From: Crossaster papposus
Taxonomy: Eukaryota > Echinodermata > Asteroidea > Velatida > Solasteridae
Assembly: GCA_037893245.1 (NCBI GenBank)
Contig: JBAIAA010000603.1
Span: 2,026,855-2,090,854 of the forward strand
Direction: 5' to 3'
DNA: 64,000 nt
Shown: positions 53,301-64,000 of the stretch, piece by piece
How the letters are laid out: each line of letters opens with the position of its first letter
Position numbering within the stretch: the stretch's first letter is position 1
Position numbers and translations under genes: made by a program
Notes under the pieces: model-generated
Told to the model about the DNA's origin: nothing
The model's input: the letters and a program-made list of their open reading frames with translations, nothing else
The model's database searches: none

Positions 53301-56300
53301 ACGCCCGACGAAGTTGGGCATGCACAAAAAAAGTGACCGCAGCCACATGTTACACCCTATACGCTCAAATTCAGGGCGAATATCCCAAATTTAAAAATCA
53401 AATTTAAAAATTGGCACAGCGCCCAAACAAAACGCCCGACGAAGTTGGGCATGCACAAACAAGTGACCGCAGCCTCATGTTACACCCCATAGGCTCACTT
53501 TAGGGGCGAATATCGCAAATTTAAAAATCGAATTTAAAAATTGGCACAGCGCCCAAACAAAACGCCCGACGAAGTTGGGCATGCACACAAAAAGTGACCG
53601 CAGCCACATGTTACACCCTATACGCTCAAATTCAGGGCGAATATCCCAAATTTAAAAATCAAATTTAAAAATTGGCACAGCGCCCAAACAAAACGCCCGA
53701 CGAAGTTGGGCATCCACAAAAAAAGTGACCGCAGCCACATGTTACACCCTATACGCTCAAATTCAGGGCGAATATCCCAAATTTAAAAATCAAATTTAAA
53801 AATTGGCACAGCGCCCAAACAAAACGCCCGACGAAGTTGGGCATGCACAAACAAGTGACCGCAGCCTCATGTTACACCCCATAGGCTCACTTTAGGGGCG
53901 AATATCGCAAATTTAAAAATCAAATTTAAAAATTGGCACAGCGCCCAAACAAAACGCCCGACGAAGTTGGGCATGCACAAACAAGTGACCGCAGCCTCAT
54001 GTTACACCCCATAGGCTCACTTTAGGGGCGAATATCGCAAATTTAAAAATCGAATTTAAAAATTGGCACAGCGCCCAAACAAAACGCCCGACGAAGTTGG
54101 GCATGCACAAAAAAAGTGACCGCAGCCACATGTTACACCCTATACGCTCAAATTCAGGGCGAATATCCCAAATTTAAAAATCAAATTTAAAAATTGGCAC
54201 AGCGCCCAAACAAAACGCCCGACGAAGTTGGGCATGCACAAACAAGTGACCGCAGCCTCATGTTACACCCCATAGGCTCACTTTAGGGGCGAATATCGCA
54301 AATTTAAAAATCGAATTTAAAAATTGGCACAGCGCCCAAACAAAACGCCCGACGAAGTTGGGCATGCACAAAAAAAGTGACCGCAGCCACATGTTACACC
54401 CTATACGCTCAAATTCAGGGCGAATATCCCAAATTTAAAAATCTAATTTAAAAATTGGCACAGCGCCCAAACAAAACGCCCGACGAAGTTGGGCATGCAC
54501 AAACAAGTGACCGCAGCCTCATGTTACACCCCATAGGCTCACTTTAGGGGCGAATATCGCAAATTTAAAAATCGAATTTAAAAATTGGCACAGCGCCCAA
54601 ACAAAACGCCCGACGAAGTTGGGCATGCACAAAAAAAGTGACCGCAGCCACATGTTACACCCTATACGCTCAAATTCAGGGCGAATATCCCAAATTTAAA
54701 AATCAAATTTAAAAATTGGCACAGCGCCCAAACAAAACGCCCGACGAAGTTGGGCATGCACAAACAAGTGACCGCAGCCTCATGTTACACCCCATAGGCT
54801 CACTTTAGGGGCGAATATCGCAAATTTAAAAATCGAATTTAAAAATTGGCACAGCGCCCAAACAAAACGCCCGACGAAGTTGGGCATGCACAAAAAAAGT
54901 GACCGCAGCCACATGTTACACCCTATACGCTCAAATTCAGGGCGAATATCCCAAATTTAAAAATCAAATTTAAAAATTGGCACAGCGCCCAAACAAAACG
55001 CCCGACGAAGTTGGGCATGCACAAACAAGTGACCGCAGCCTCATGTTACACCCCATAGGCTCACTTTAGGGGCGAATATCGCAAATTTAAAAATCGAATT
55101 TAAAAATTGGCACAGCGCCCAAACAAAACGCCCGACGAAGTTGGGCATGCACAAAAAAAGTGACCGCAGCCACATGTTACACCCTATACGCTCAAATTCA
55201 GGGCGAATATCCCAAATTTAAAAATCAAATTTAAAAATTGGCACAGCGCCCAAACAAAACGCCCGACGAAGTTGGGCATGCACAAACAAGTGACCGCAGC
55301 CTCATGTTACACCCCATAGGCTCACTTTAGGGGCGAATATCGCAAATTTAAAAATCGAATTTAAAATTGGCACAGCGCCCAAACAAAACGCCCGACGAAG
55401 TTGGGCATGCACAAAAAAAGTGACCGCAGCCACATGTTACACCCTATACGCTCAAATTCAGGGCGAATATCCCAAATTTAAAAATCAAATTTAAAAATTG
55501 CACAGCGCCCAAACAAAACGCCCGACGAAGTTGGGCATGCACAAACAAGTGACCGCAGCCTCATGTTACACCCCATAGGCTCACTTTAGGGGCGAATATC
55601 GCAAATTTAAAAATCGAATTTAAAAATTGGCACAGCGCCCAAACAAAACGCCCGACGAAGTGGGGCATGCACAAAAAAAGTGACCGCAGCCACATGTTAC
55701 ACCCTATACGCTCAAATTCAGGGCGAATATCCCAAATTTAAAAATCAAATTTAAAAATTGGCACAGCGCCCAAACAAAACGCCCGACGAAGTTGGGCATG
55801 CACAAACAAGTGACCGCAGCCTCATGTTACACCCCATAGGCTCACTTTAGGGGCGAATATCGCAAATTTAAAAAATCGAATTTAAAAATTGGCACAGCGC
55901 CCAAACAAAACGCCCGACGAAGTTGGGCATGCACAAAAAAAGTGACCGCAGCCACATGTTACACCCTATACGCTCAAATTCAGGGCGAATATCCCAAATT
56001 TAAAAATCAAATTTAAAAATTGGCACAGCGCCCAAACAAAACGCCCGACGAAGTTTGGGCATGCACAAACAAGTGACCGCAGCCTCATGTTACACCCCAT
56101 AGGCTCACTTTAGGGGCGAATATCGCAAATTTAAAAATCGAATTTAAAAATTGGCACAGCGCCCAAACAAAACGCCCGACGAAGTTTGGGCATGCACAAA
56201 AAAAGTGACCGCAGCCACATGTTACACCCTATACGCTCAAATTCAGGGCGAATATCCCAAATTTGAAAATCAAATTTAAAAATTGGCACAGCGCCCAAAC

Positions 56301-59300
56301 AAAACGCCCGACGAAGTTGGGCATGCACAAACAAGTGACCGCAGCCTCATGTTACACCCCATAGGCTCACTTTAGGGGCGAATATCGCAAATTTAAAAAT
56401 CGAATTTAAAAATTGGCACAGCGCCCAAACAAAACGCCCGACGAAGTGGGGCATGCACACAAAAAGTGACCGCAAGCCACATGTTACACCCTATACGCTC
56501 AAATTCAGGGCGAATATCCAAATTTAAAAATCAAATTTAAAAATTGGCACAGCGCCCAAACAAAACGCCCGACGAAGTTGGGCATGCACAAACAAGTGAC
56601 CGCAGCCTCATGTTACACCCCATAGGCTCACTTTAGGGGCGAATATCGCAAATTAAAAAATCGAATTTAAAAATTGGCACAGCGCCCAAACAAAACGCCC
56701 GACGAAGTCGGGCAATGCACAAAAAAAAAGTGACCGCAGCCACATGTTACACCCTATACGCTCAAATTCAGGGCGAATATCCCAAATTTAAAATCAAATT
56801 TAAAAAATTGGCACAGCGCCCAAACAAAACGCCCGACGAAGTTGGGCATGCACAAACAAGTGACCGCAGCCTCATGTTACAGCCCCATAGGCTCACTTTA
56901 GGGGCGAATATCGCAAATTAAAAAATCGAATTTAAAAATTGGCACAGCGCCCAAACAAAACGCCCGACGAAGTCGGGCATGCACAAAAAAAGTGACCGCA
57001 GCCACATGTTACACCCTATACGCTCAAATTCAGGGCGAATATCCCAAATTTAAAATCAAATTTAAAATTGGCACAGCGCGCCCAAACAAAACGCCCGACG
57101 AAGTTGGGCATGCACTAAACAAGTGACCGCAGCCTCATGTTACACCCCATAGGCTCACTTTAGGGGCGAATATCGCAAATTTAAAAATCGAATTTAAAAA
57201 TTGGCACAGCGCCCAACAAAACGCCCGACGAAGTGGGGCATGCACAAAAAAGTGACCGCAGCCACATGTTACACCCTATACGCTCAAATTCAGGGCGAAT
57301 ATCCCAAATTTAAAAATCAAATTTAAAAATTGGCACAGCGCCCAAACAAAACGCCCGACGAAGTTGGGGCATGCACAAACAAGTGACCGCAGCCTCATGT
57401 TACACCCCCATAGGCTCACTTTAGGGGCGAATATCGCAAATTTAAAAATCGAATTTTAAAAATTGGCACAGCGCCCCAAACAAAACGCCCGACGAAGTCG
57501 GGCATGCACAAAAAAAAGTGACCGCAGCCACATGTTACACCCTATACGCTCAAATTCAGGGCGAATATCCCAAATTTAAAAATCAAATTTTAAAAATTGG
57601 CACAGCGCCCCAAACAAAACGCCCCGACGAAGTTGGGCATGCACAAACAAGTGACCGCAGCCTCATGTTACACCCCATAGGCTCACTTTAGGGGCGAATA
57701 TCGCAAATTTAAAAATCGAATTTAAAAATTGGCACAGCGCCCAAACAAAACGCCCGACGAAGTCGGGGCATGCACAAAAAAAGTGACCGCAGCCACATGT
57801 TACACCCTATACGCTCAAATTCAGGGCGAATATCCCAAATTTAAAAATCAAATTTAAAAATTGGCACAGCGCCCAAACAAAACGCCCGACGAAGTTGGGC
57901 ATGCACAAACAAGTGACCGCAGCCTCATGTTACACCCCATAGGCTCACTTTAGGGGCGAATATCGCAAATTTAAAAATCGAATTTAAAAATTGGCACAGC
58001 GCCCAAACAAAACGCCCGACGAAGTTGGGCATTGCACAAAAAAAAGTGACCGCAGCCACATGTTACACCCTATACGCTCAAATTCAGGGCGAATATCCCA
58101 AATTTAAAAATCAAATTTAAAAATTGGCACAGCGCCCAAACAAAACGCCCGACGAAGTTGGGCATGCACAAACAAGTGACCGCAGCCTCATGTTACACCC
58201 CATAGGCTCACTTTAGGGGCGAATATCGCAAATTTAAAAATCGAATTAAAAATTGGCACAGCGCCCAAACAAAACGCCCGACGAAGTTGGGGCATGCACA
58301 AAAAAAATGACCGCAGCCACATGTTACACCCTATACGCTCAAATTCAGGGCGAATATCCCAAATTTAAAAATCAAATTTAAAAATTGGCACAGCGCCCAA
58401 ACAAAACGCCCGACGAAGTTGGGCCATGCACAAACAAGTGACCGCAGCCTCATGTTACACCCCATAGGCTCACTTTAGGGGCGAATATCGCAAATTTAAA
58501 AATCGAATTTAAAAATTGGCACAGCGCCCAAACAAAACGCCCGACGAAGTTGGGGCATGCACAAAAAAAAGTGACCGCAGCCACATGTTACACCCTATAC
58601 GCTCAAATTCAGGGCGAATATCCCAAATTTAAAAATCAAATTTAAAAATTGGCACAGCGCCCAAACAAAACGCCTCCGACGAAGTTGGGCATGCACAAAC
58701 AAGTGGACCGCAGCCTCATGTTACACCCCATAGGCTCACTTTAGGGGCGAATATCGCAAATTTAAAAATCGAATTTAAAAATGGCACAGCGCCCAAACAA
58801 AACGCCCGACGAAGTTGGGCATGCACAAAAAAAAGTGACCGCAGCCACATGTTACACCCTATACGCTCAAATTCAGGGCGGAATATCCCAAATTTAAAAA
58901 TCAAATTTAAAAATTGGCACAGCGCCCAAACAAAACGCCCGACGAAGTTGGGCATGCACAAACAAGTGACCGCAGCCTCATGTTACACCCCATAGGCTCA
59001 CTTTAGGGGCGAATATCGCAAATTTAAAAAATCGAATTTAAAATTGGCACAGCGCCCAAACAAAACGCCCGACGAAGTTGGGCATGAACAAAAAAAGTGA
59101 CCGCAGCCACATGTTACACCCTATACGCTCAAATTCAGGGCGAATATCCCAAATTTAAAAATCAAATTTAAAAATTGGCACAGCGCCCAAACAAAAACGC
59201 CCGACGAAGTTGGGCATGCACAAACAAGTGACCGCAGCCTCATGTTACACCCCATAGGCTCACTTTAGGGGCGAATATCGCAAATTTAAAAATCGAATTT

Positions 59301-62300
59301 AAAAATTGGCACAGCGCCCAAACAAAACGCCCGACGAAGTTGGGCATGCACAAAAAAAGTGACCGCAGCCACATGTTACACCCTATACGCTCAAATTCAG
59401 GGCGAATATCCCAAATTTAAAAATCAAATTTAAAAATTGGCACAGCGCCCAAACAAAACGCCCGACGAAGTTGGGCATGCACAAACAAGTGACCGCAGCC
59501 TCATGTTACACCCCATAGGCTCACTTTAGGGGCGAATTTAAAAATCAAATTTAAAAATTGGCACAGCGCCCAAACAAAACGCCCGACGAAGTCGGGCATG
59601 CACAAACAAGTGACCGCAGCCTCATGTTACACCCCATAGGCTCACTTTAGGGGCGAATATCGCAAATTTAAAAATCGAATTTAAAAATTGGCACAGCGCC
59701 CAAACAAAACGCCCGACGAAGTTGGGCATGCACAAAAAAAGTGACCGCAGCCACATGTTACACCCTATACGCTCAATTCAGGGCGAATATCCCAAATTTA
59801 AAAATCAAATTTAAAAATTGGCACAGCGCCCAAACAAAACGCCCCGACGAAGTTGGGCATGCACAAACAAGTGACCGCAGCCTCATGTTACACCCCATAG
59901 GCTCACTTTAGGGGCGAATAACGCAAATTTAAAAATCGAATTTAAAAATTGGCACAGCGCGCCCAAACAAAACGCCCGACGAAGTTGGGCATGCACAAAA
60001 AAAGTGACCGCAGCCACATGTTACACCCTATACGCTCAAATTCAGGGCGAATATCCCAAATTTAAAAATCAAATTTAAAAATTGGCACAGCGCCCAAACA
60101 AAACGCCCGACGAAGTTGGGCATGCACAAACAAGTGACCGCAGCCTCATGTTACACCCCATAGGCTCACTTTAGGGGCGAATATCGCAAATTTAAAAATC
60201 GAATTTAAAAATTGGCACAGCGCCCCAAACAAAACGCCCGACGAAGTTGGGCATGCACAAAAAAAGTGACCGCAGCCACATGTTACACCCTATACGCTCA
60301 AATTCAGGGCGAATATCCCAAATTTAAAAATCAAATTTAAAAATTGGCACAGCGCCCAAACAAAACGCCCCGACGAAGTTGGGCATGCACAAACAAGTGA
60401 CCGCAGCCTCATGTTACACCCCATAGGCTCACTTTAGGGCGCGAATATCGCAAATTTAAAAATCAAATTTAAAAATTGGCACAGCGCCCAAACAAAACGC
60501 CCCGACGAAGTTGGGCATGCACAAAAAAAGTGACCGCAGCCACATGTTACACCCTATACGCTCAAATTCAGGGCGAATATCCCAAATTTAAAAATCAAAT
60601 TTAAAAATTGGCACAGCGCCCAAACAAAACGCCCGACGAAGTTGGGCATGCACAAACAAGTGACCGCAGCCTCATGTTACACCCCATAGGCTCACCTTTC
60701 GGGGCGAATATCGCAAATTTAAAAATCGAATTTAAAAATTGGCACAGCGCCCAAACAAAACGCCCGACGAAGTTGGGCATGCACAAAAAAAGTGACCGCA
60801 GCCACATGTTACACCCTATACGCTCAAATTCAGGGCGAATATCCCAAATTTAAAAATCAAATTTAAAAATTGGCACAGCGCCCAAACAAAACGCCCGACG
60901 AAGTTGGGCATGCACAAACAAGTGACCGCAGCCTCATGTTACACCCCATAGGCTCACTTTAGGGGCGAATATCGCAAATTTAAAAATCGAATTTAAAAAT
61001 TGGCACAGCGCCCAAACAAAACGCCCGACGAAGTTGGGCATGCACAAAAAAAGTGACCGCAGCCACATGTTACACCGCTATACGCTCAAATTCAGGGCGA
61101 ATATCCCAAATTTAAAAATCAAATTTAAAAATTGGCACAGCGCCCAAACAAAACGCCCGACGAAGTTGGGCATGCACAAACAAGTGACCGCAGCCTCATG
61201 TTACACCCCATAGGCTCACTTTAGGGGCGAATATCGCAAATTTAAAAATCGAATTTAAAAATTGGCACAGCGCCCAAACAAAACGCCCGACGAAGTTGGG
61301 CATGCACACAAAAAGTGACCGCAGCCACATGTTACAACCCTATACGCTCAAATTCAGGGCGAATATCCCAAATTTAAAAATCAAATTTAAAAATTGGCAC
61401 AGCGCCCAAACAAAACGCCCGACGAAGTTGGGCATCCACAAAAAAAGTGACCGCAGCCACATGTTACACCCTATACGCTCAAATTCAGGGCGAATATCCC
61501 AAATTTAAAAATCAAATTTAAAAATGGCACAGCGCCCAACAAAACGCCCGACGAAGTTGGGCATGCACAAACAAGTGACCGCAGCCTCATGTTACACCCC
61601 ATAGGCTCACTTTCAGGGGCGAATATCGCAAATTTAAAAAATCAAATTTAAAAATTGGCACAGCGCCCAAACAAAACGCCCGACGAAGTTGGGCAATGCA
61701 CAAACAAGTGACCGCAGCCTCATGTTACACCCCATAGGCTCACTTTAGGGGCGAATATCGCAAATTTAAAAATCGAATTTAAAAATTGGCACAGCGCCCC
61801 AAACAAAACGCCCGACGAAGTTGGGCATGCACAAAAAAGTGACCGCAGCCACATGTTACACCCCTATACGCTCAAATTCAGGGCGAATATCCCAAATTTA
61901 AAAATCAAATTTAAAAATTGGCACAGCGCCCAAACAAAACGCCCGACGAAGTTGGGCATGCACAAACAAGTGACCGCAGCCTCATGTTACACCCCATAGG
62001 CTCACTTTAGGGGCGAATATCGCAAATTTAAAAATCGAATTTAAAAATTGGCACAGCGCCCAAACAAAACGCCCCGACGAAGTTGGGCATGCACAAAAAA
62101 AGTGACCGCAGCCACATGTTACACCCTATACGCTCAAATTCAGGGCGAATATCCCAAATTTAAAAATCTAATTTAAAAATTGGCACAGCGCCCAAACAAA
62201 ACGCCCGACGAAGTTGGGCATGCACAAACAAGTGACCGCAGCCTCATGTTACACCCCATAGGCTCACTTTAGGGGCGAATATCGCAAATTTTAAAAATCG

Positions 62301-64000
62301 AATTTAAAAATTGGCACAGCGCCCAAACAAAACGCCCGACGAAGTTGGGCATGCACAAAAAAAGTGACCGCAGCCACATGTTACACCCTATACGCTCAAA
62401 TTCAGGGCGAATATCCCAAATTTAAAAATCAAATTTAAAAATTGGCACAGCGCCCAAACAAAACGCCCGACGAAGTTGGGCATGCACAAACAAGTGACCG
62501 CAGCCTCATGTTACACCCCATAGGCTCACTTTAGGGCGCGAATATCGCAAATTTAAAAATCGAATTTAAAAATTGGCACAGCGCCCAACAAAACGCCCGA
62601 CGAAGTTGGGCATGCACAAAAAAAAGTGACCGCAGCCACATGTTACACCCTATACGCTCAAATTCAGGGCGAATATCCCAAATTTAAAAATCAAATTTAA
62701 AAATTGGCACAGCGCCCAAACAAAACGCCCGACGAAGTTGGGCATGCACAAACAAGTGACCGCAGCCTCATGTTACACCCCATAGGCTCACTTTAGGGGC
62801 GAATATCGCAAATTTAAAAATCGAATTTAAAAATTGGCACAGCGCCCAAACAAAACGCCCGACGAAGTTGGGCATGCACAAAAAAAGTGACCGCAGCCAC
62901 ATGTTACACCCTATACGCTCAAATTCAGGGCGAATATCCCAAATTTAAAAATCAAATTTAAAAATTGGCACAGCGCCCAAACAAAACGCCCGACGAAGTT
63001 GGGCATGCACAAACAAGTGACCGCAGCCTCATGTTACACCCCATAGGCTCACTTTAGGGGCGAATATCGCAAATTTAAAAAATCGAATTTAAAAATTGGC
63101 ACAGCGCCCAAACAAAACGCCCGACGAAGTTGGGCATGCACAAAAAAAGTGACCGCAGCCACATATTTACACCCTATACGCTCAAATTCAGGGCGAATAT
63201 CCCAAATTTAAAAATCAAATTTAAAAATTGGCACAGCGCCCCAAACAAAACGCCCGACGAAGTTGGGCATGCACAAACAAGTGACCGCAGCCTCATGTTA
63301 CACCCCATAGGCTCACTTTAGGGGCGAATATCGCAAATTTAAAAATCGAATTTAAAAATTGGCACAGCGCCCAAACAAAACGCCCGACGAAGTTGGGCAT
63401 GCACAAAAAAAGTGACCGCAGCCACATGTTACACCCTATACGCTCAAATTCAGGGCGAATATCCCAAATTTAAAAATCAAATTTAAAAATTGGCACAGCG
63501 CCCAAACAAAACGCCCGACGAAGTTGGGCATGCACAAACAAGTGACCGCAGCCTCATGTTACACCCCATAGGCTCACTGTTAGGGGGCGAATATCGCAAA
63601 TTAAAAAATCGAATTTAAAAATTGGCACAGCGCCCAAACAAAAACGCCCCGACGAAGTGGGGCATGCACAAAAAAAGTGACCGCAGCCACATGTTACACC
63701 CTATACGCTCAAATTCAGGGCGAATATCCCAAATTTAAAAAATCAAATTTAAAAATTGGCACAGCGCCCAAACAAAACGCCCGACGAAGTTGGGCATGCA
63801 CAAACAAGTGACCGCAGCCTCATGTTACACCCCATAGGCTCACTTTAGGGGCGAATATCGCAAATTTAAAAATCGAATTTAAAAATTGGCACAGCGCCCA
63901 AACAAAACCGCCCGACGAAGTGGGGGCATGCACAAAAAAAGTGACCGCAGCCACATGTTACACCCTATACGCTCAAATTCAGGGCGAATATCCCAAATTT
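44303..64000. repeat. Satellite with 261-bp dimer higher-order repeat
   Basis: About 75 copies of a dimer made of monomer A (130 bp; CACAAACAAGTGACC, CCCATAGGCTCACTTTAGGG, ATCGCAAATTT, AATCGAATTT) and monomer B (131 bp; CACAAAAAAAGTGACC, CCTATACGCTCAAATTCAGG, ATCCCAAATTT, AATCAAATTT). Both share GACGAAGTTGGGCATGCAC and TTGGCACAGCGCCCAAAC. The first monomers (44,303-44,820) are more diverged, as expected at an array edge. Strict ABAB order breaks at about 53,700-53,960, 59,540 and 61,430-61,690. The array runs past the window end. Short open frames in it are not genes. Confidence 0.98.

Noticed and set aside
56131..63321. Repeated 63-81 residue frames in the satellite
   Set aside because: They occur only where indels shift the satellite frame and have no support beyond the repeat.
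44303..64000. Regular repeat spacing reminiscent of a CRISPR array
   Set aside because: Repeats are contiguous with no unique spacers, and the context is a eukaryotic satellite.

Overview
The window looks like nuclear DNA of an animal, most likely a marine invertebrate. The evidence is GT-AG introns, tRNA-derived SINEs, many TIR elements (TTAA, TA, TAA and 8-bp target duplications), a LINE endonuclease remnant, a tRNA-Leu cluster and a 20-kb satellite. I cannot name the species. Bacterial features (operons with ribosome binding sites, CRISPR) are absent. The assignments rest on reading motifs by eye; no database search was run.

Left third (1-25,200): one host gene on the minus strand. Seven cysteine-rich exons can be read (25,190 down to 463), and their splice phases match from exon to exon. 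They encode tandem repeats of the GCC2/GCC3 (ephrin-receptor-like, TNFR-like) type, as in large secreted or cell-surface proteins. One exon has been duplicated inside a 1,007-bp tandem repeat, and another carries an in-frame TAG. The introns are filled with mobile DNA.

Inside the 15-kb intron between the exons at 24,800-24,978 and 9,171-9,386 lies a polinton-like (Maverick / polinton-like-virus type) endogenous viral element at 10,150-23,965. On the minus strand it has an intact 202-residue membrane-type protein and two paralogous broken minor-capsid-like genes. On the plus strand it has a broken major-capsid-like gene, a broken packaging ATPase, a small membrane protein and three further genes. 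A convergent minus-strand gene end closes it. No DNA polymerase, integrase or protease is visible. A separate 7.94-kb TIR transposon (14,278-22,219, TA target duplication) splits it by a precise insertion into a 22-bp viral minisatellite. That transposon contains a perfect-looking 2,672-bp tandem duplication.

Middle (25,900-43,740): nested small DNA transposons. At 25,880-27,272 a TIR element holds a Harbinger-like element, which holds a piggyBac-like MITE. At 29,860-34,407 another piggyBac-like MITE holds a Harbinger-like element and a hAT-like element, which holds a further hAT MITE. Also here are a 16-bp tandem array, a 173-bp palindrome, a LINE fragment, SINEs, and two pairs of inverted duplicates lying mirror-wise around about 38.2 kb.

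Right third (43,744-64,000): three full and one truncated tRNA-Leu(CAG)-like copies in tandem. The last runs directly into a satellite of alternating 130- and 131-bp monomers (261-bp dimer) that continues past the window end. A block of it is repeated about 7.72 kb later. From about 56 kb the sequence shows many single-base indels.
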